Assembly: GCF_020520425.1 (NCBI RefSeq)
Contig: NC_079487.1
Coordinates: 86,061,141-86,125,140 of the forward strand
Origin: Spinacia oleracea
Lineage: Eukaryota > Streptophyta > Magnoliopsida > Caryophyllales > Amaranthaceae
Direction of reading: 5' to 3'
DNA length: 64,000 nt
Shown here: in pieces, positions 22,457 to 35,158 of the stretch
How positions within the stretch are numbered: position 1 is the stretch's first letter
Layout: each line of letters begins with the position of its first letter
Translations under genes and position numbers: made by a program
Notes under the pieces: generated by a model
Databases searched by the model: none
Seen by the model: only the letters and a program-made list of their open reading frames with translations
Told to the model about the DNA's origin: nothing

Positions 22457-25120
22457 TGTAATACCCCGAACTTTCAGGTATATATTTTAATGATTATTTT
22501 TGGTAATTTAAATTAATTGATATTACAATAATAAATTTCTGATTTTCTAAACTGGTTTTATTGATTTTAAAAATAAAAAAAATAATAAAAATTGATTTTA
22601 AATACACTAATGAAACCCTAAACCTATCCTAAAGTATAAATATTTGAGCTATACCCATTTTGCCGTGATAACCCCCAAACCCTTGAAAGAGAAAAATATA
22701 TTAGGTCACCTACACCTTCAACCATAATCAACATCCTATTCTTTATTTCAATCATAAATACAAATTTTGTTGCCTAAATAACAAAACCCAAAAACCTCCA
22801 TCATTCATCTCTCTTTGGTGCCCTCGTGTTGTTTTCCTGCCAATGCTAGCTACCCCGGCGAGCCAGTAAACTAAATGAGGTTGTCGCAGGTTGTATCTTC
22901 CCTTGTTCCATTTTGCATCTCCTTTTCAATCATACAGTAGCATATTTTTGAGAAGCATCTATAGCAATCTATCTAATTATTTATTTTAGTTTGAGCCTTG
23001 TGTTGATTTGGTTTAAGAAATAAAGAAATGATTTTGGGCGGAATTTATGAACTTCAATTGTTTTATGTTTTATGATAGAAATTTACATTATTCTTTTGAA
23101 AGTTTTATATCAATACAATAAACCTCGTTAACTCTTGGTCGTGAGAAATTGGGCCCTTCAAGTTGCATTATTCTAGTAATTGAGAGTCGCTACTCCTTGT
23201 AAATAAAGGTTAAAGCATAAGTCTAATTTAGGCTCGTTAATTTTGTGCAATCGTAGACGGAGGATACTTAGGGGGCTACGCAAGAGAACTACTAGTTTGA
23301 GTACGTGCGCGTTCAAGGTAATTTTCAATGTCCATCATCTATAGATCCCGTTAGAAAAATTATTTTGGACATGTTTATATGTTATTATGTGTTAAAGGAG
23401 ATTAAGTATGATGTAGGTGAATTATATGTGAGTTGGGTTTCACGAGTACTTTTAATACTAATAACATTGTGGAAAGGTTATTTAAACTATGTACTATATA
23501 GTATATATACTTGTTTTATGAAAAGATTGGTTATATAAGCCTTAGTTCCTTACGAACTGAAGTGTTAGTATTACATAGCTTGGCCTGGTGTAAGGAGCTT
23601 GCACGTTGACATAATTGCTATTATGTAGTTGGTGTATGATAATCTTTGTTATGAGATACATTGGCGGACTATGCGTTGAAATAAAGTGATTAAGTTGGTA
23701 ATCCTCTATTGTGACTACTTGTATTATTGTGTTTCGACCTTATTAAAATACTAATGACTTAAAGTGTAATCTCAGAGGGAAAAGCCCGTAAGGGTTAGGA
23801 ACAAGTTGTCCTTCTAGATGTTGTTCTATCGGTGCACTTTAGTGGAGACCCGGTAGGCTTCTAGTAGGTTTCTATTATTCTGTATTAAACTTTCTGTTTA
23901 GTCTTCCTCCTAATTCTATTGGTGCGCGGTCGTGGAGACCCATAGTTAATTAGTGAGGGGTGTGCACACTAGGGACATTCGGTACTCATCTTACTTTGGC
24001 CATTCTCAAGGGTTACGCGCGACCCTTAGCGTTCTCTTTCCCTCACTTAATTAATATTGATCTTATGTGATAAGTTTAATAATGGAGTTATTAAATCGGT
24101 ACTTGTTGTTTAATTATTTATTTTAAGTACTCAAAACGTTTTCAAACTAAAATTATTTATTTTACGGGATGGAGTTGGAATTACTCAGTTTATCTGATTT
24201 TTGGGAGTTTGTCTCTCTTGTCTCGTTTCTATTTATTTTTGCAGGTTGGTAAAGGTACTTGGCTACGAGTGAGGAGACGCTTAGAATAACGCTCAAATTG
24301 ATTTGGGTTTTTTTTTTTAATTTTGGCCCGATTTCTTGCAATTGTTTGCTTGTATATGATATTTGCAACATGTATAAGTGTTCTAGCATATTGATTTTTA
24401 CAAGTTCGTTGATTTTGGGTAATTTTTTGAGCTTGCTCAAAATTAGCCCCTAAGTGTGCCTATGAATTGATGTTGGGATACAATGTAGGTGTTCTTGGCT
24501 TATTGCTTGCGGTTTACATGGTCTATGAGTGATAGAAAATGCATGAATTTTGTATTGGAGTTTTATGACCAATTTTACATGCATGTATGAGTTTACTACC
24601 ATTTTTGAACTTAGTAGCATGTCCATAATCAGGAAGATTGTTTGATTCCACTAAAGCAAGTTTGCTGTGAATCTGAGTACTTGGATTTTTTTTAGGAATA
24701 GTATGTGCTATTTGCTCGGTTAAGATATGATACCTTACGGGTTTTTTCGTATTTTACGAAATTAGCATGTTAGATGGACATACTACTACTACTTCTGAGG
24801 AGGAGGATACCTCAGACTACGTGGTGGAGCCTCAGGTGCGTACTTTGCGTCCTGCGAGGTGTGATCATGCTGACATGAGCATCGCAGGGGTCCACTGCTA
24901 GTCCTTCTTTGGGCCCTTCTACTTCACGGGCGAGCCCGACCCTAAGGAGGAGCCTTCTTAGATGGGCCCTCTTGAGTTTGAGGGAGTAGACCTGCACTAT
25001 GATTTGGGCCACCATGCGGTGTCTCGTATCCGGGCAGGTAAGGCTGAGTCAGATACTCATTGTCGGTGCTAAGGTCGGTCGGTCGTTTCGATAAGCTGCA
25101 TACGAAGACGCGGGAGGCGG
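22457..25120 (+). mobile_element. Unclassified LTR-like block (F), possibly a chromovirus LTR and internal fragment
   Basis: It begins TGTAATACCCCGAACTTTC, a start very like the chromovirus LTR at 26815. A TATAAATA lies at 22636, and a transcribed-leader-like region follows. No TTACA end or TGGTATCAGAGC-type PBS was found. The stretch 24775-25120 looks like decayed coding sequence (for example TSEEEDTSDYVVEPQVRTLRP with later stops), but I cannot assign it. It may be a truncated element interrupted by LTR E at 25121. Confidence 0.4.
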
Positions 25121-26814
25121 TGTAACACCCCAATAATTCCTTACGCGTATAAAACCATTTTCCAACTTAAAATAAAGGAATTACTAAAGTATTACCGCCA
25201 CCGTGATAACGGCTAAGGCTAGTACAAGAATTACAAAACGGAATTAACTAACTTTCAAAATAATAAATAACAGTTAATGGCCTCCATAAAATTTGGAACC
25301 ATAACGGTCCAAACCAAAATACTTTAAAACAAATCCATTAACTAAACTTGAAATAGTTATTGTCTAGACTAATTAAATAATTAGAGTTTAAAACAATGCA
25401 AGTAAATATACTCTCTCAATCAACCCTTGAAAGATTACTTGGCCTGCAAGTCACCTCTAAAAACCTGTTTATTGATAATCTACTCCCCAACAATGCAAGT
25501 ACAAATGATAGTTCATCATAGGGTCATTATGGAAAAGGCCATGACTAAAACACAAAGCACGTAATCAGCAAAAGCTGAGTACTACAAGCTAAAAGGAATC
25601 CTAAACTAACATGCTTCATTCCAACAATAATAATAATTGAAATGCAAAAGCCAACTAATAAACAATAAATCATGAAGACAAGACTCGGCTCAAGATACGA
25701 CTCTTGAATCATAATTTAATTAGAATAAGTATTGAACGGTCCCAAAAAGAAAAGTCGATTCGGAAAGGTGTTGGGAGGTAACTAAACACCAAAAGAATAA
25801 AAGTAACCCATGTCGTACCATACTGACGGAATTCCAGCGCATAAAAAGAACGAAACAACGTCTTGTATCACTCGTATGACTATAGCCCCTTGGCGTGATA
25901 CTCCCCCCATAGTTCATACTCAAGGTATCTACGTTCCAAGAGTTTTGAAGCTTATTCGGATTGCACTTTACATTTATTAATATTTTATTTGAAATTCGAA
26001 TCGAGACACAACAGAATAAGGAATTTAATAAACCAAAAATAAGAAAACGCTTCTTTTAGAATCATTAGGACCTGTGATCAATACATTCAAGAATCAAATG
26101 AAATTACCCCAGGTTCTATCTCAACATAATGTTGAGTCCACGACATGCATGTTAACATGCGGGTTATGCACTAGGCACGAAAGTTTCTTAATTCAATTCA
26201 CCTTGACTCTTTAATGAATACCCTACATATGCGGTGGCTTACGTGAGCAGACCCTTCATATGTGGTTACTGAAATAGTGCAACAAGGCACGAACAAACTT
26301 GGCTCATAAAATGCTAGACCTTACATACAATATCATAAATCATTCCTTGCATGCGAATAAACCATACATGCATAAAACTTACTTTTACTATCATGCTTGC
26401 TATTTAAATTCAACAAACATAACCCATCATAACATGCTCGTTCACTTATTCAAACATGAATACAATAATCCAAGTAAACATGAATCACAACATATAAACA
26501 TAACATGTATTCACATGAATTAAGTTGGTCACCCTAAATTTAGATACCTTGAATATCTAAGTAAATGAGCCATTTTATGATTCAATCCACTAAGTTAGAA
26601 GTCTCCCCCAACCATTAAATAAATAAAACTTAATTATTATCCATGTTCATTAAATATCCAACAACTTTATTTAGTTTTAAATCACTTGAATTAACTAGAA
26701 ATTCATCGTTGATAATAAAAATAATAATTCTAATTAACCATTTAAAACCCTAGAATGAAATCTAATTAATTTCATGCACAAAACCATTAAAAATCGACGC
26801 TTTGATACTTAAAA
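25121..26814 (-). mobile_element. LTR E (chromovirus family of D), 3' part on the minus strand
   Basis: It starts TGTAACACCCCAATAATTCC, the reverse complement of an LTR 3' end. It matches the end of the D LTR (29580-29714) through CCGTGATAACGGCTAAGGCTA and the following region, with many more differences than D's own two LTRs. It is interrupted at 26814 by element D (duplicated target TAAAA) and resumes at 62408. No internal region precedes it, so it is a solo or truncated LTR. Confidence 0.85.
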
Positions 26815-29714
26815 TGTAATACCTCGTATTTTTCTGTATTTATAAATATATTTTATTATATTTATAAAGTATTTTTATGAATTTAATTTCATTTAATGAG
26901 GATTTAATGTGTTTTTATCTTTAATTAATTGAAGTATTAATTAATTACGAAAACTGTATTTTTATTAAATAAATTCAACGAATTTATTCAATCCGGAACT
27001 ATTGGTTCGTATTTTGAAAACGAATTTAATTTAATCAAAGCCCAGTTAAAGTTCCATGATCAAACCCAACAAGGCTTGCAAGGATTAATTTTAGTTAAGC
27101 CCGAAAGCAAGCCCAACTCAAAACTCCCAAAACTTAGCCCATGTGGAGGGGACAAACTATGAATACACCCCCTCATTAAACCCTCACAAATTTTCAGAAA
27201 TCTCTCTCTTCTCTCTCCTCCTTGAGGCACTACCTCCCTCCTTCGTCCGCCCTTGCCTTCGGCCCCAAGCAACGAGCGTTGCTTGGCTCGCTACTAGCTC
27301 GAGTGTCGTGCCTGCTTGCCTCGCCCCACCTCGCAGCCCCACAGCGCCCAGCCCTCGTGCTGCTGTTGCTGCTTGCGCACTTGCGTTCTCCCACTCTTGC
27401 CCAGCACCTCGCGTGCCCTCGTCCAGCGCGCAGGCCGTCGCTGCCCTCTCGCCCACGCTGTGCGCGCTGCTTGTGTGCGCTGCCCGCGTGCTGTGCGTGT
27501 GTTGTTGTGTCGTTGCTCCGTCGCTCCCACACACACAACACATCAATTGTTGTGTGTGTGTGTTGTTGATTGGTGATAATCAAATTGTATACTTTTGAAC
27601 TTTTAATTTTCAGTTTTTAAATTGTTTTAATTATTTATTTATGATTATTTAATTATTTGGGTTATTTAGATTGATTGGAACGGTTATGAACACCGTGTTT
27701 TAATATTTAGTATTCGAATTGATGAGATTGGTTTTTGATTCAAAGAATCATAACTTTCAGATTTAATGATTAATTAAAGTGTCAATTTTTAAGGTCAAAA
27801 CATGGTTTTATTAATAATCTATTAGTAGGATTTTAATTCAAAGTGTTTAATAGATTGATTCACATAATTTAATGACGATTTAAATTATGGGAATCAACTT
27901 AAATTTTCAGATTGTTTATAAGCTTTAAAGAGTTGATTTTTAATGATTTTAAAGCTAAAAAGTCAATGTTTTTATGTTAGGACTCGAGTTGACTATTTGA
28001 GACTATTAATTTAACGAATAACGATTAATTTCTAATTAAACCAAGGGTTTTAGTTTCTTAAATAGTTGCTGGAAATTTAGTAAACATGATTAATAATTAA
28101 GTTTCTCCTTTGTGTTTAATTTATAGGAGTTGATTTCTAGTGAGTCGTGATTCGCACAGTGGCCCCAGTACTTAGGTATTCCAGGTACGTACAAGACTAG
28201 GGTGACCACCCATTCCTTGAGGACTTTGTGAAGTGTATTGAATGCGAATCATGTGAACTTATATGTTGGGAATTCATGTTTGATGTGTAGACAAGCATGT
28301 GATTATTATTATTGAATCTATGTGAACGAGCATGTTATGAATTGGTTTATGCTTATAGATTCTGTTGAACTATCATGTTATGGACTTTTATAATCGTTGA
28401 ATTATGTCAAGCATGTTGTTCAAGTTGGTATGCATATATGAGTATTGCGCATGCAAGTTATTATGATTATGCTATAGTACGGGATGTCTAGCATATGTTG
28501 AGCCTATTGAATATTGTCGGAGTGCATTGTTTATTCTACCTCAGGGGTAGAATATGTTAGAGAGTCTATGTGAATTGAACTAAGGAGAATTCGTGCTAAG
28601 GGCACACCCCGCTTGTTAATGGGCAATATCGGGTTATCTCAAACAGTGTTTTTGAGAAGGAACAATGGGAGTAATTTCACTTGAGTCTATGTTTGATCAA
28701 AAGTCCTAAAGGATTAAAATGAAGTGTCATTGTTGAGTTGCTTCATTGCTTAATTGTTTGCATGTTATGTCTTGTGTAGAGTCTTGAGTCGCCTTGAACA
28801 TAACATACTAATTAACGTAAAGTGTAACTCGAATGAGCTTCAAAACTCTTGGAACGTATATACCTTGAGTATGAACAATGGGGGGAGTCTGGTCGGAGAA
28901 CTTGTACTCCTTGAATGATACAAGATGTTGTTTCATTCTTTCGTTTTAGGCCGTTGTGCATTGGAATTATGTCGGTATGGTCCGACTGTCGGTAGGAGTC
29001 CGACTTGTTATTATTTGGTGTATGGTGGGCTACCATCGCCCTTTTCTTTCCTTTTGAGGATACTTTATTTTACCCGTTCGAAGCTACTTCTTTATTAAAT
29101 TGTGAGTCAAGAGTTGCGTCAAGTGTCGAGTCTTGTCTCCATGTTTACTTGTTTATTAATTGGCTTTTGCATGTGGATTATTAATTCTTTGAGTGAAGCA
29201 TGTTAGGATAGAATGTTATTCTAGCTTGTTCGTACTCAGTTTTTGCTGACTTCGTGCTTCATGTCTTTTGGTCATGGCCTTCGCCTTAATGACCCTATGA
29301 TGATCCATCATTGCATTTGCGTTGTTGGCGAGTAGATTTTAATAAAGCAGGTTTGTAGAGATAACTTGCGGGAGAAGTTATCATGGGATTCGTGTTGAGA
29401 GTTTAATCTTCCGTATTTTATAAACTCTATTTAATTTTATAGTCATGATTATCGTTACTACTATTGCTATTATGGTTTGAAACTTAGTTAATGGATTTTA
29501 TAAACTATTTGTTACTTTGGTTTGGGCCTTGATGGTTCCAAGTTGTTTTAATGACCATTAAATATTTAATATGTTTTGAAAGTTAGTTAATTCCGCTGCG
29601 TAATTCTGGTAAATAGCCTTAGCCGTTATCACGGTGGCGGTAATATCTTGGTAATTCCTGTGTTTTAAGTTGGATAATATTTTATAAAAAGCAAGGAATT
29701 ACTAAGGTGTTACA
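26815..29714 (+). repeat. Element D 5' LTR
   Basis: The 2900-bp LTR pairs with 59487-62407. The probable TATA box is mutated here (CTATGAATACACC near 27158), whereas the 3' LTR keeps CTATAAATACACC (59849). A GC-rich stretch at 27230-27540 follows the promoter and contains CACACACAACA/TGTTGTGTGTG arms. A strong splice donor CCAG|GTACGTAC lies at 28184-28185, within the region expected to be transcribed. The long open readings at 27143-27598 are side effects of the high GC content. Confidence 0.93.
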
Positions 29715-29716
29715 AA

Positions 29717-29735
29717 GTGGTATACTAGAGCTTAG
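29717..29735 (+). other. Element D primer-binding site
   Basis: Just after the LTR end the sequence reads GTGGTATACTAGAGCTTAG. This is close to the TGGTATCAGAGC site complementary to initiator tRNA-Met used by most chromoviruses, with a small insertion. A partly repeated GTGGTA motif follows at 29770 and 29818. Confidence 0.6.
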
Positions 29736-30544
29736 TTTCATTCCTTCTTTGTAGTAAGTAATACTACAAAGTGGTAATCGGAGACTAAGGCTGCCTTGTA
29801 GTAATCTATACTACAAAGTGGTATTTGCGGAACTTTAGGATTTTTGAAAATTGTTTTCCTAAAGTCAAAATGCTATTTTGAGTAATCAATATTTTGAAAA
29901 GCCAAATACTAATTATTTTAATTTATTTAAAAATTTATCAATTTTATTTAATATTTTCGAATTTATTAAATTCGAATAAGGTCGGATTAGATTTTCGAAA
30001 GTCCGAATTTCTTTTTCTTTTTCGGATTATTTTATTTTATTTTCGGATTTTTCCAAAATTTTCGAATATATATATATGATAATAATAATACTATTTTTTC
30101 CGAATTTAAAATAAAAATAAAAATTCTTCTTCTCTTTTTTCCGAATTATTTATTTATTATTTTCGGAAAATAATATAATTAATTAATTAAATTATTCGAT
30201 TAATTATTTTAATTTTCGAATTTAATGTTAATAAATTCGTGTATATTTGAAGTTATTTTTTAAAATTAATTTCGAATTTTTTTACTTATTCTAAGTGAGG
30301 AAAGGGTAGATTAAGAAGGGCATATTTAGACTAAGTATGCATTTTAAACCAAGTGTATATGTGATTATGTCTTGATTATGTGATCTTTAAGTTGATCATG
30401 TTCATGTTGCTTTATGTGATTAATTGCATCACGATTCATGATTAAGCATGTACTTGTGCATTGAGATTGTATGGCTCCACGAACTTACTTTGTTTTTGAA
30501 ACACTTTAGTAAGACTTTCTAGTTGTTGATTTTCAGGATTTAAG
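29736..30544 (+). other. Element D leader, non-coding
   Basis: This is a very AT-rich stretch with many TTCGAATTT words and no domain. It ends with a good splice acceptor, GATTTTCAG at 30528-30536, nine bases before the ORF1 ATG. Confidence 0.5.
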
Positions 30545-31219
30545 ATGTTGCTTTCAAAGTACGCAAACCTAGGACACCTAGAGAAGCTAGATTGTGAAAC
30601 CCCGCACACCTACGTGCAGAATATTGAGTTTGCTTGCAACTATTTTGTGGCAGTGCAGAATCTGCCTGAACTAAGGAAAAAGGATGTCATGGCCGAAATG
30701 GTTATTCATTGTTTGCCTCATAGGAACCCATACATAGGCCTGAAGCAACGATTTAAGGATATGCATTCTGCCAGTGGCCTTCCTAATTACTATAAGTATG
30801 GTACTCCAGATGGTAGATGGAGGTATGACATGGAGATTATGACCACTATTCTAGAGATGGTGGAAGATAGTTTTGAGGATGGTAAGATGGTGGCAAGTGT
30901 CCACAACACACAGTTTAGTAGTGATACGGAAACCCAGATGGATGAGGATAGTGATGACGATGTTGTTGAGATTGAAAACCCTAATCCTATCATTCCTGAA
31001 CCTACTATTGAGATCCCTAGCGACACAAGAATTGAGCCTGAAACTAATGATGAGGTGAACAGTGAGCTACAACAGAATAATGAGGATATGGAGTATGAAT
31101 CTGATCCGGAGGAAGACTTGGATGATTTTGATGATCCTAATGATCAAGACTTTACCCCGGAGCACTACAAGGAGAGAAATGATCGTCAAGATGATTCTAG
31201 CATTTTAAGACTTTTATAA
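30545..31219 (+). CDS. Extra ORF upstream of gag in chromovirus D
   Basis: This uninterrupted 224-codon ORF starts MLLSKYANLGHLEKLDCETP. Residues 1-100 look globular, with hydrophobic and charged segments including NIEFACNYFVAVQNLPELR and MAEMVIHCLP. Residues 120-224 are strongly acidic and low-complexity (DEDSDDDVVEIE, EYESDPEEDLDDFDDPNDQD). I do not recognise the family; a distant resemblance of the first half to Gag-type helices is only a guess. A splice acceptor just upstream suggests expression from a spliced RNA using the LTR donor at 28185. It is odd that this frame is intact while the neighbouring gag and pol contain several stops. Confidence 0.6.
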   Translation: MLLSKYANLGHLEKLDCETPHTYVQNIEFACNYFVAVQNLPELRKKDVMAEMVIHCLPHRNPYIGLKQRFKDMHSASGLPNYYKYGTPDGRWRYDMEIMTTILEMVEDSFEDGKMVASVHNTQFSSDTETQMDEDSDDDVVEIENPNPIIPEPTIEIPSDTRIEPETNDEVNSELQQNNEDMEYESDPEEDLDDFDDPNDQDFTPEHYKERNDRQDDSSILRLL

Positions 31220-31665
31220 TGTAATAGCTAGTGCTTAAATTTTAGTGAAGTAATAAAGTAGTAAGCTACTAATTATGGTTTTAGTAGTTAATTTGATGGT
31301 TTCTCGAATAAATTACGATCCAAAGGATGTTTATCTTCTCATTGAAGCAATAAAAGTTTAGAGTTCTTTCTTTTACCTCTAATTCCAAGTTTTACGTTCC
31401 CTTTGAGCGATTATCGCAAAAGAATTTCATGTATTTCTTCAATGAAATTGTAGTTGTAAGGTGGTTCAATTTTTCACCACTTAAGCGTTATGGTACGGAT
31501 TAAAGCGGGAATTGGCCCAACAGTAGGCGCCAATCTTGCCTTAAGGGTCCGAAATTTTCATGCATGTTGTGCTAATTGTGTGACTTGTTAGTGCAATGCT
31601 TTGGCAAGGTAGTGTCCAAACCCAGTTGTTAAAGTTAGTCTTTTGTTTTATTCAGGAGAAGGGAA
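31220..31665 (+). other. Spacer between ORF1 and gag of element D
   Basis: No coding domain is visible. A splice acceptor TTTTATTCAG at 31646-31655 lies ten bases before the gag ATG, mirroring the arrangement upstream of ORF1. Confidence 0.5.
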
Positions 31666-32850
31666 ATGACTACCCAAGGGATTTCCGATGTGGTTAGGCA
31701 ACTAGCTGAAGTAGTGCAGAACTTAGCACAGAATAGGAATAACCAGGGAATTGATCCAGCTGGTGAGATGTTTAAGAAGGTGGCACGGAGTAAGCCTCCT
31801 TTGTATCAAGGGGAAGTAGATCCAACTGTACTTGAGAACTGGCTAAGGGAGTTCGATAAGCTTATCCTAGCTGTGAAACGCCCAGAAAACCTTAGGGCCA
31901 ATAGTGCGGTGTATTACCTTAGGGGAGAAGCTGTTTGTGGTGGCAAAGGTGTGAGAATGCTTTAAGAGCTAAACCTGGATTTGGATGGGAATAATTCAAA
32001 GTAGCCTTTAGAAACAAGTTTTATCCACTATATCCGAAGAAGCAGAAAGCCCAAGAGTTCATCGAGTTGAGAATGGAAGGGATGTCTGTAACTGAATACT
32101 ATTCCAAGTTCATAGAGTTGTCTAGATTTGCACCTGGAGTGGTGGCAACAGAGGAGCTTAGAGCTCAGAGATTTGGGAGTGGATTAACCATGGATTTGAA
32201 AATTGATGCTTGCTGGAGAGACCTTTACATCTCTTGACACCCTGTACGGGAAAGCTGCCCATTTGTATGGTCTGCAGCAAAGGAAGAATGGAACTGGTGA
32301 AAAGAGGAAGGATGTTGGTAGTCAAAACCAAGGTGGTGGCCAACAGAATCAAGGGAACTTTAAGAGAAACAAGGGAAATAATCATTTCCAGTTCAAGGGA
32401 AATCGGGGTGGAAACAAAAATAATTTTCACAACAACAATGGAGATAAGAACCAGTTTGCAGGGAATGGAACGAGAGTCTATGAGTGTAGATGTTGCCATA
32501 ATAATCACCCAGGACGGGACTGTAATGGAAATCAAGTTGTCTGTAGGTTCTGTGAGAAACTAGGCCATAGAGAATTTGAGTGTTGGGCCAAGAATGGGAA
32601 ACCCCACCAAGGCAACCGCCAGAATAACAACCAGAATAACTAGAACCGGAATGGAGGAAACAATGGTGGAAACCAAAAGGGTTACCAGAATGGTAACAAT
32701 GGCAATAATGGCCAGAGTAATGGAAAGCCTGGGGGAAACTATGAGAAAAATGGGAACCGAAATACCAATGGAAATGCCAATGGAGGTGGCTATAACAAAG
32801 GAGTTTCCCAAGGAAAGCTGGATGTAATCACTAGGCAAGAAACTAAAAAC
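31666..32850 (+). pseudogene. Element D gag (decayed)
   Basis: It starts MTTQGISDVVRQLAEVVQNL. The Gag core follows (YQGEVDPTVLENWLREFDKL, ENLRANSAVYYLRGEA), is shifted near 31935, and is recovered through a region encoding FYPLYPKKQKAQEFIELRME. From 32203 the frame covers an N/G/Q-rich tail with two zinc knuckles. CRCCHNNHPGRDC has a shortened CX2CX3HX4C spacing, and CRFCEKLGHREFEC is canonical CX2CX4HX4C. A TAG at 32641-32643 interrupts the Asn/Gly repeats. Gag would form the particle and bind RNA. Confidence 0.85.
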
Positions 32851-33234
32851 TCGTCTGACGTCATAGCTGGTACTTTTTCTATTAACTCCATTTTAGTTAA
32901 AGTACTATTTGATTCTGGTGAGACTTATTCATTTATATCAAAGGGTATCTTAGAGAAGTTAGAGTTTAAAGAACCCGGAGAGATTGAAGTACCCATAGTG
33001 ATACCAACCGGTGAGATTGTGAAGTGCACTAAGATCCATAGAAATGTACCTTTAACCATAGCCAAGACTATATTCTTGTCTAGCCTAATCGATTTTGAGT
33101 TAGGAGATTTAGATGTGATTTTGGGAATGGATTGGTTGGCAATGTTCAAAGCCAAGATTGAATGTGAGAAGCAGAAGATCCACTTGAAGTCTAGTTTAGG
33201 AAATGTCGTCGTTTTGAGAAACCTAGAAGTGTAG
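32851..33234 (+). pseudogene. Element D protease
   Basis: The retropepsin-like domain follows gag in the same frame: FSINSILVKVLFDSGETYSF carries the active-site Asp-Ser-Gly at about 32919, and LGDLDVILGMDWLAMFKAKI is the typical second half. DSGET in place of the usual DSGAT changes a conserved small residue next to the catalytic site. The frame runs into a stop at 33232 because of a one-base shift, after which pol continues in another frame. Confidence 0.82.
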
Positions 33235-33248
33235 GAATCATCACGGCA

Positions 33249-34554
33249 ATGGAGCTCGTGAAGTTAGTACATAAAGGGAACCCTGTTTTCTTATGCAATG
33301 TGAGAGACTTAGAACATGTGATGAAAGAGCAACCAGAGGACATTGCAGTGGTAAATGAGTTCTTGGACGTGTTTCCGGAGGAGATCTCGGGAATGCCGCC
33401 CAATCGACCAATTGACTTTACCGTATACCTATTACCCGGAACTGCACCTATCTCGAAAGCCCCATACTGGATGGCTCCGGCGGAAATGAGTGAGTTAAAA
33501 GGTCAACTTGAGGAATTACTAGGGAAAGGTTATATTAGACCAAGTGCATCGCCTTGGAGAGCGCCAGTCTTGTTTGTGAAGAAGAAGGACGAAAGTATGA
33601 GACTCTGTATAGACTAAAGGGAGCTCAATAAGGTCACAATCAAGAATAAGTATCCTTTGCCTAGGATAGATGATCTGTTTGATCAATTGAAAGGAGCGAG
33701 AATGTTTTCAAATATTGATTTGAGATCAGGTTATCATCAGTTGAGAATCTCAGAGCACGATATACCAAAGACTGCATTTAGGACTAGATACGGTCATTAT
33801 GAGTTCACAGTTATGCCCTTTGGATTAACCAATGCGCCTGCAATTTATATGGACTTAATGAACCGAGTATTCCATGCATTCTTGGACAAGTTTGTAGTGG
33901 TTTTCATAGATGATATTCTAGTATACTCCAAGAGTGAGGAGGATCATGCGGAACACTTAAGGTCAGTGTTTAGTACCCTGAGAGACAACCAGTTGTACGC
34001 CAAATTCTCGAAGTGTGAATTCTGGCTGGAGAAAGTTGCATTCTTAGGACATTTTGTATCCAAGGAAGGAGTTGCTGTGGACCCTGCAAAGATAAAAGCT
34101 GCTAGTTAGTGGCCTACACCTAAGAGTGTCACCTATATTCGAAGTTTTCTTGGTTTAGCGGGTTATTATAGACGCTTTGTGCAAGATTTTTCTAGAATCG
34201 CCAAACCAATGACAACCTTGATGAAGAAGGAAGTGAAGTTTGAGTGGAATGACCAGTGTGAGGAGGCGTTCCAAGCTTTGAAGACGCGATTGACAACCGC
34301 GCCGGTGTTAACCTTGCCAGATGAGAGTGGTACCTATGATGTATATAGTGATGCCTCTAAGAATGGCTTAGGGTGTGTATTGATGCAGAACGGGAAGATG
34401 ATTGCGTATGCATCAAGAAATTTGAAACCGTATGAATCCAATTACCCTACCCATGATTTAGAGCTAGCCTCCATAGTGTTTGCATTGAAGATATGGAGAC
34501 ACTATCTGTATCGTGTGAAATGTAGGATATTCACGGATCATAAGAGTTTGAAAT
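33249..34554 (+). pseudogene. Element D reverse transcriptase and N-terminal RNase H (split by C)
   Basis: RT is recognised from YIRPSASPWRAPVLFVKKKD through [15 protein letters not shown] and [15 protein letters not shown] to the catalytic FIDDILVY, whose two Asp are intact. RNase H follows with [36 protein letters not shown] and FTDHKSLK, so its acidic residues are present. In-frame stops occur at 33615-33617 and 34107-34109. At 34554 element C interrupts the RNase H frame, which resumes at 57505. Three separate breaks prevent a full polyprotein. Confidence 0.92.
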
Positions 34555-35013
34555 TGTAGACACCTACTTTTGTCCCCATTCCCGAAAGGGAAAGGTTCGA
34601 TGATGAAAGCATCAATCTCCACTTGACAACGCATCTCCAATAAAATAAACGAATCTCAATTCCCCTTTTCATTTCACCCAAAACCTGCTATTTATGGAAA
34701 CCTGCTAAAAATAGTAACTGCCGTAATAGGCAGCTGTTAAAAGTGGCAAGTCATAAATGATAGAAACCTGTAAGAATTAGGTGTTGCACTCCAACCTAAA
34801 TCCTAAACGAGATAGAAAACTGCGAGAATCCTATTCCTAATATGATTCGGAAATAAGAGTTACGTATTAATTAAAATCCTAACGAGCCTAGAGTTCGTAA
34901 CGGGCCCAGACGCATTCCGTCATAAAATTGATACGCACTAAAAGACTCGATTAAATCTCAAACTCTACGGATTTCAGGAATCCGAATCTGACTAAAGAAA
35001 ACAGCCTAGACTC

Positions 35014-35085
35014 TATTTTCAACGCCTGGCTCTGGGCGCCAAAATCTTCGGCGCCCATGCCTGGGCGCTGAAAATACCTGGGTAC
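35014..35085. repeat. Element C double hairpin, locus 1 (5' LTR)
   Basis: TTTTCAACGCCTGG pairs with CTGGGCGCC-AAAA, and TTCGGCGCCCA pairs with TGGGCGCTGAAAA, giving two consecutive imperfect stems. The 3' LTR copy (56497-56560) is closer to perfect. Confidence 0.85.
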
Positions 35086-35149
35086 GTGTTTTTTCCTAAT
35101 TCTTTGTGGATTAGAACTTTGCAATTCTATCTTTCCACGAACTCTTCCC

Positions 35150-35158
35150 TATAAATAG
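35150..35158 (+). promoter_or_regulatory. TATA box of the C 5' LTR
   Basis: TATAAATAG follows the hairpin words by about 65 bp and lies about 596 bp into the LTR. The same sequence occurs in the 3' LTR near 56633. Confidence 0.7.

Noticed and set aside
23305..23538. A 77-codon hydrophobic reading in block F
   Set aside because: It is low-complexity and AT-driven, with no homology recognised and no supporting signals.
27143..27598. Several overlapping open readings of 80-150 codons in the D 5' LTR, and the same at 59833-60283
   Set aside because: They occur in both LTR copies in a GC-rich stretch with few stops by composition. The frames on both strands are equally open and show no domain.
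35014..35085. Short repeated palindromic words considered as a CRISPR array
   Set aside because: The genome is a plant's, spacing is irregular, there are no unique spacers, and the words are scattered over 20 kb of a retrotransposon.
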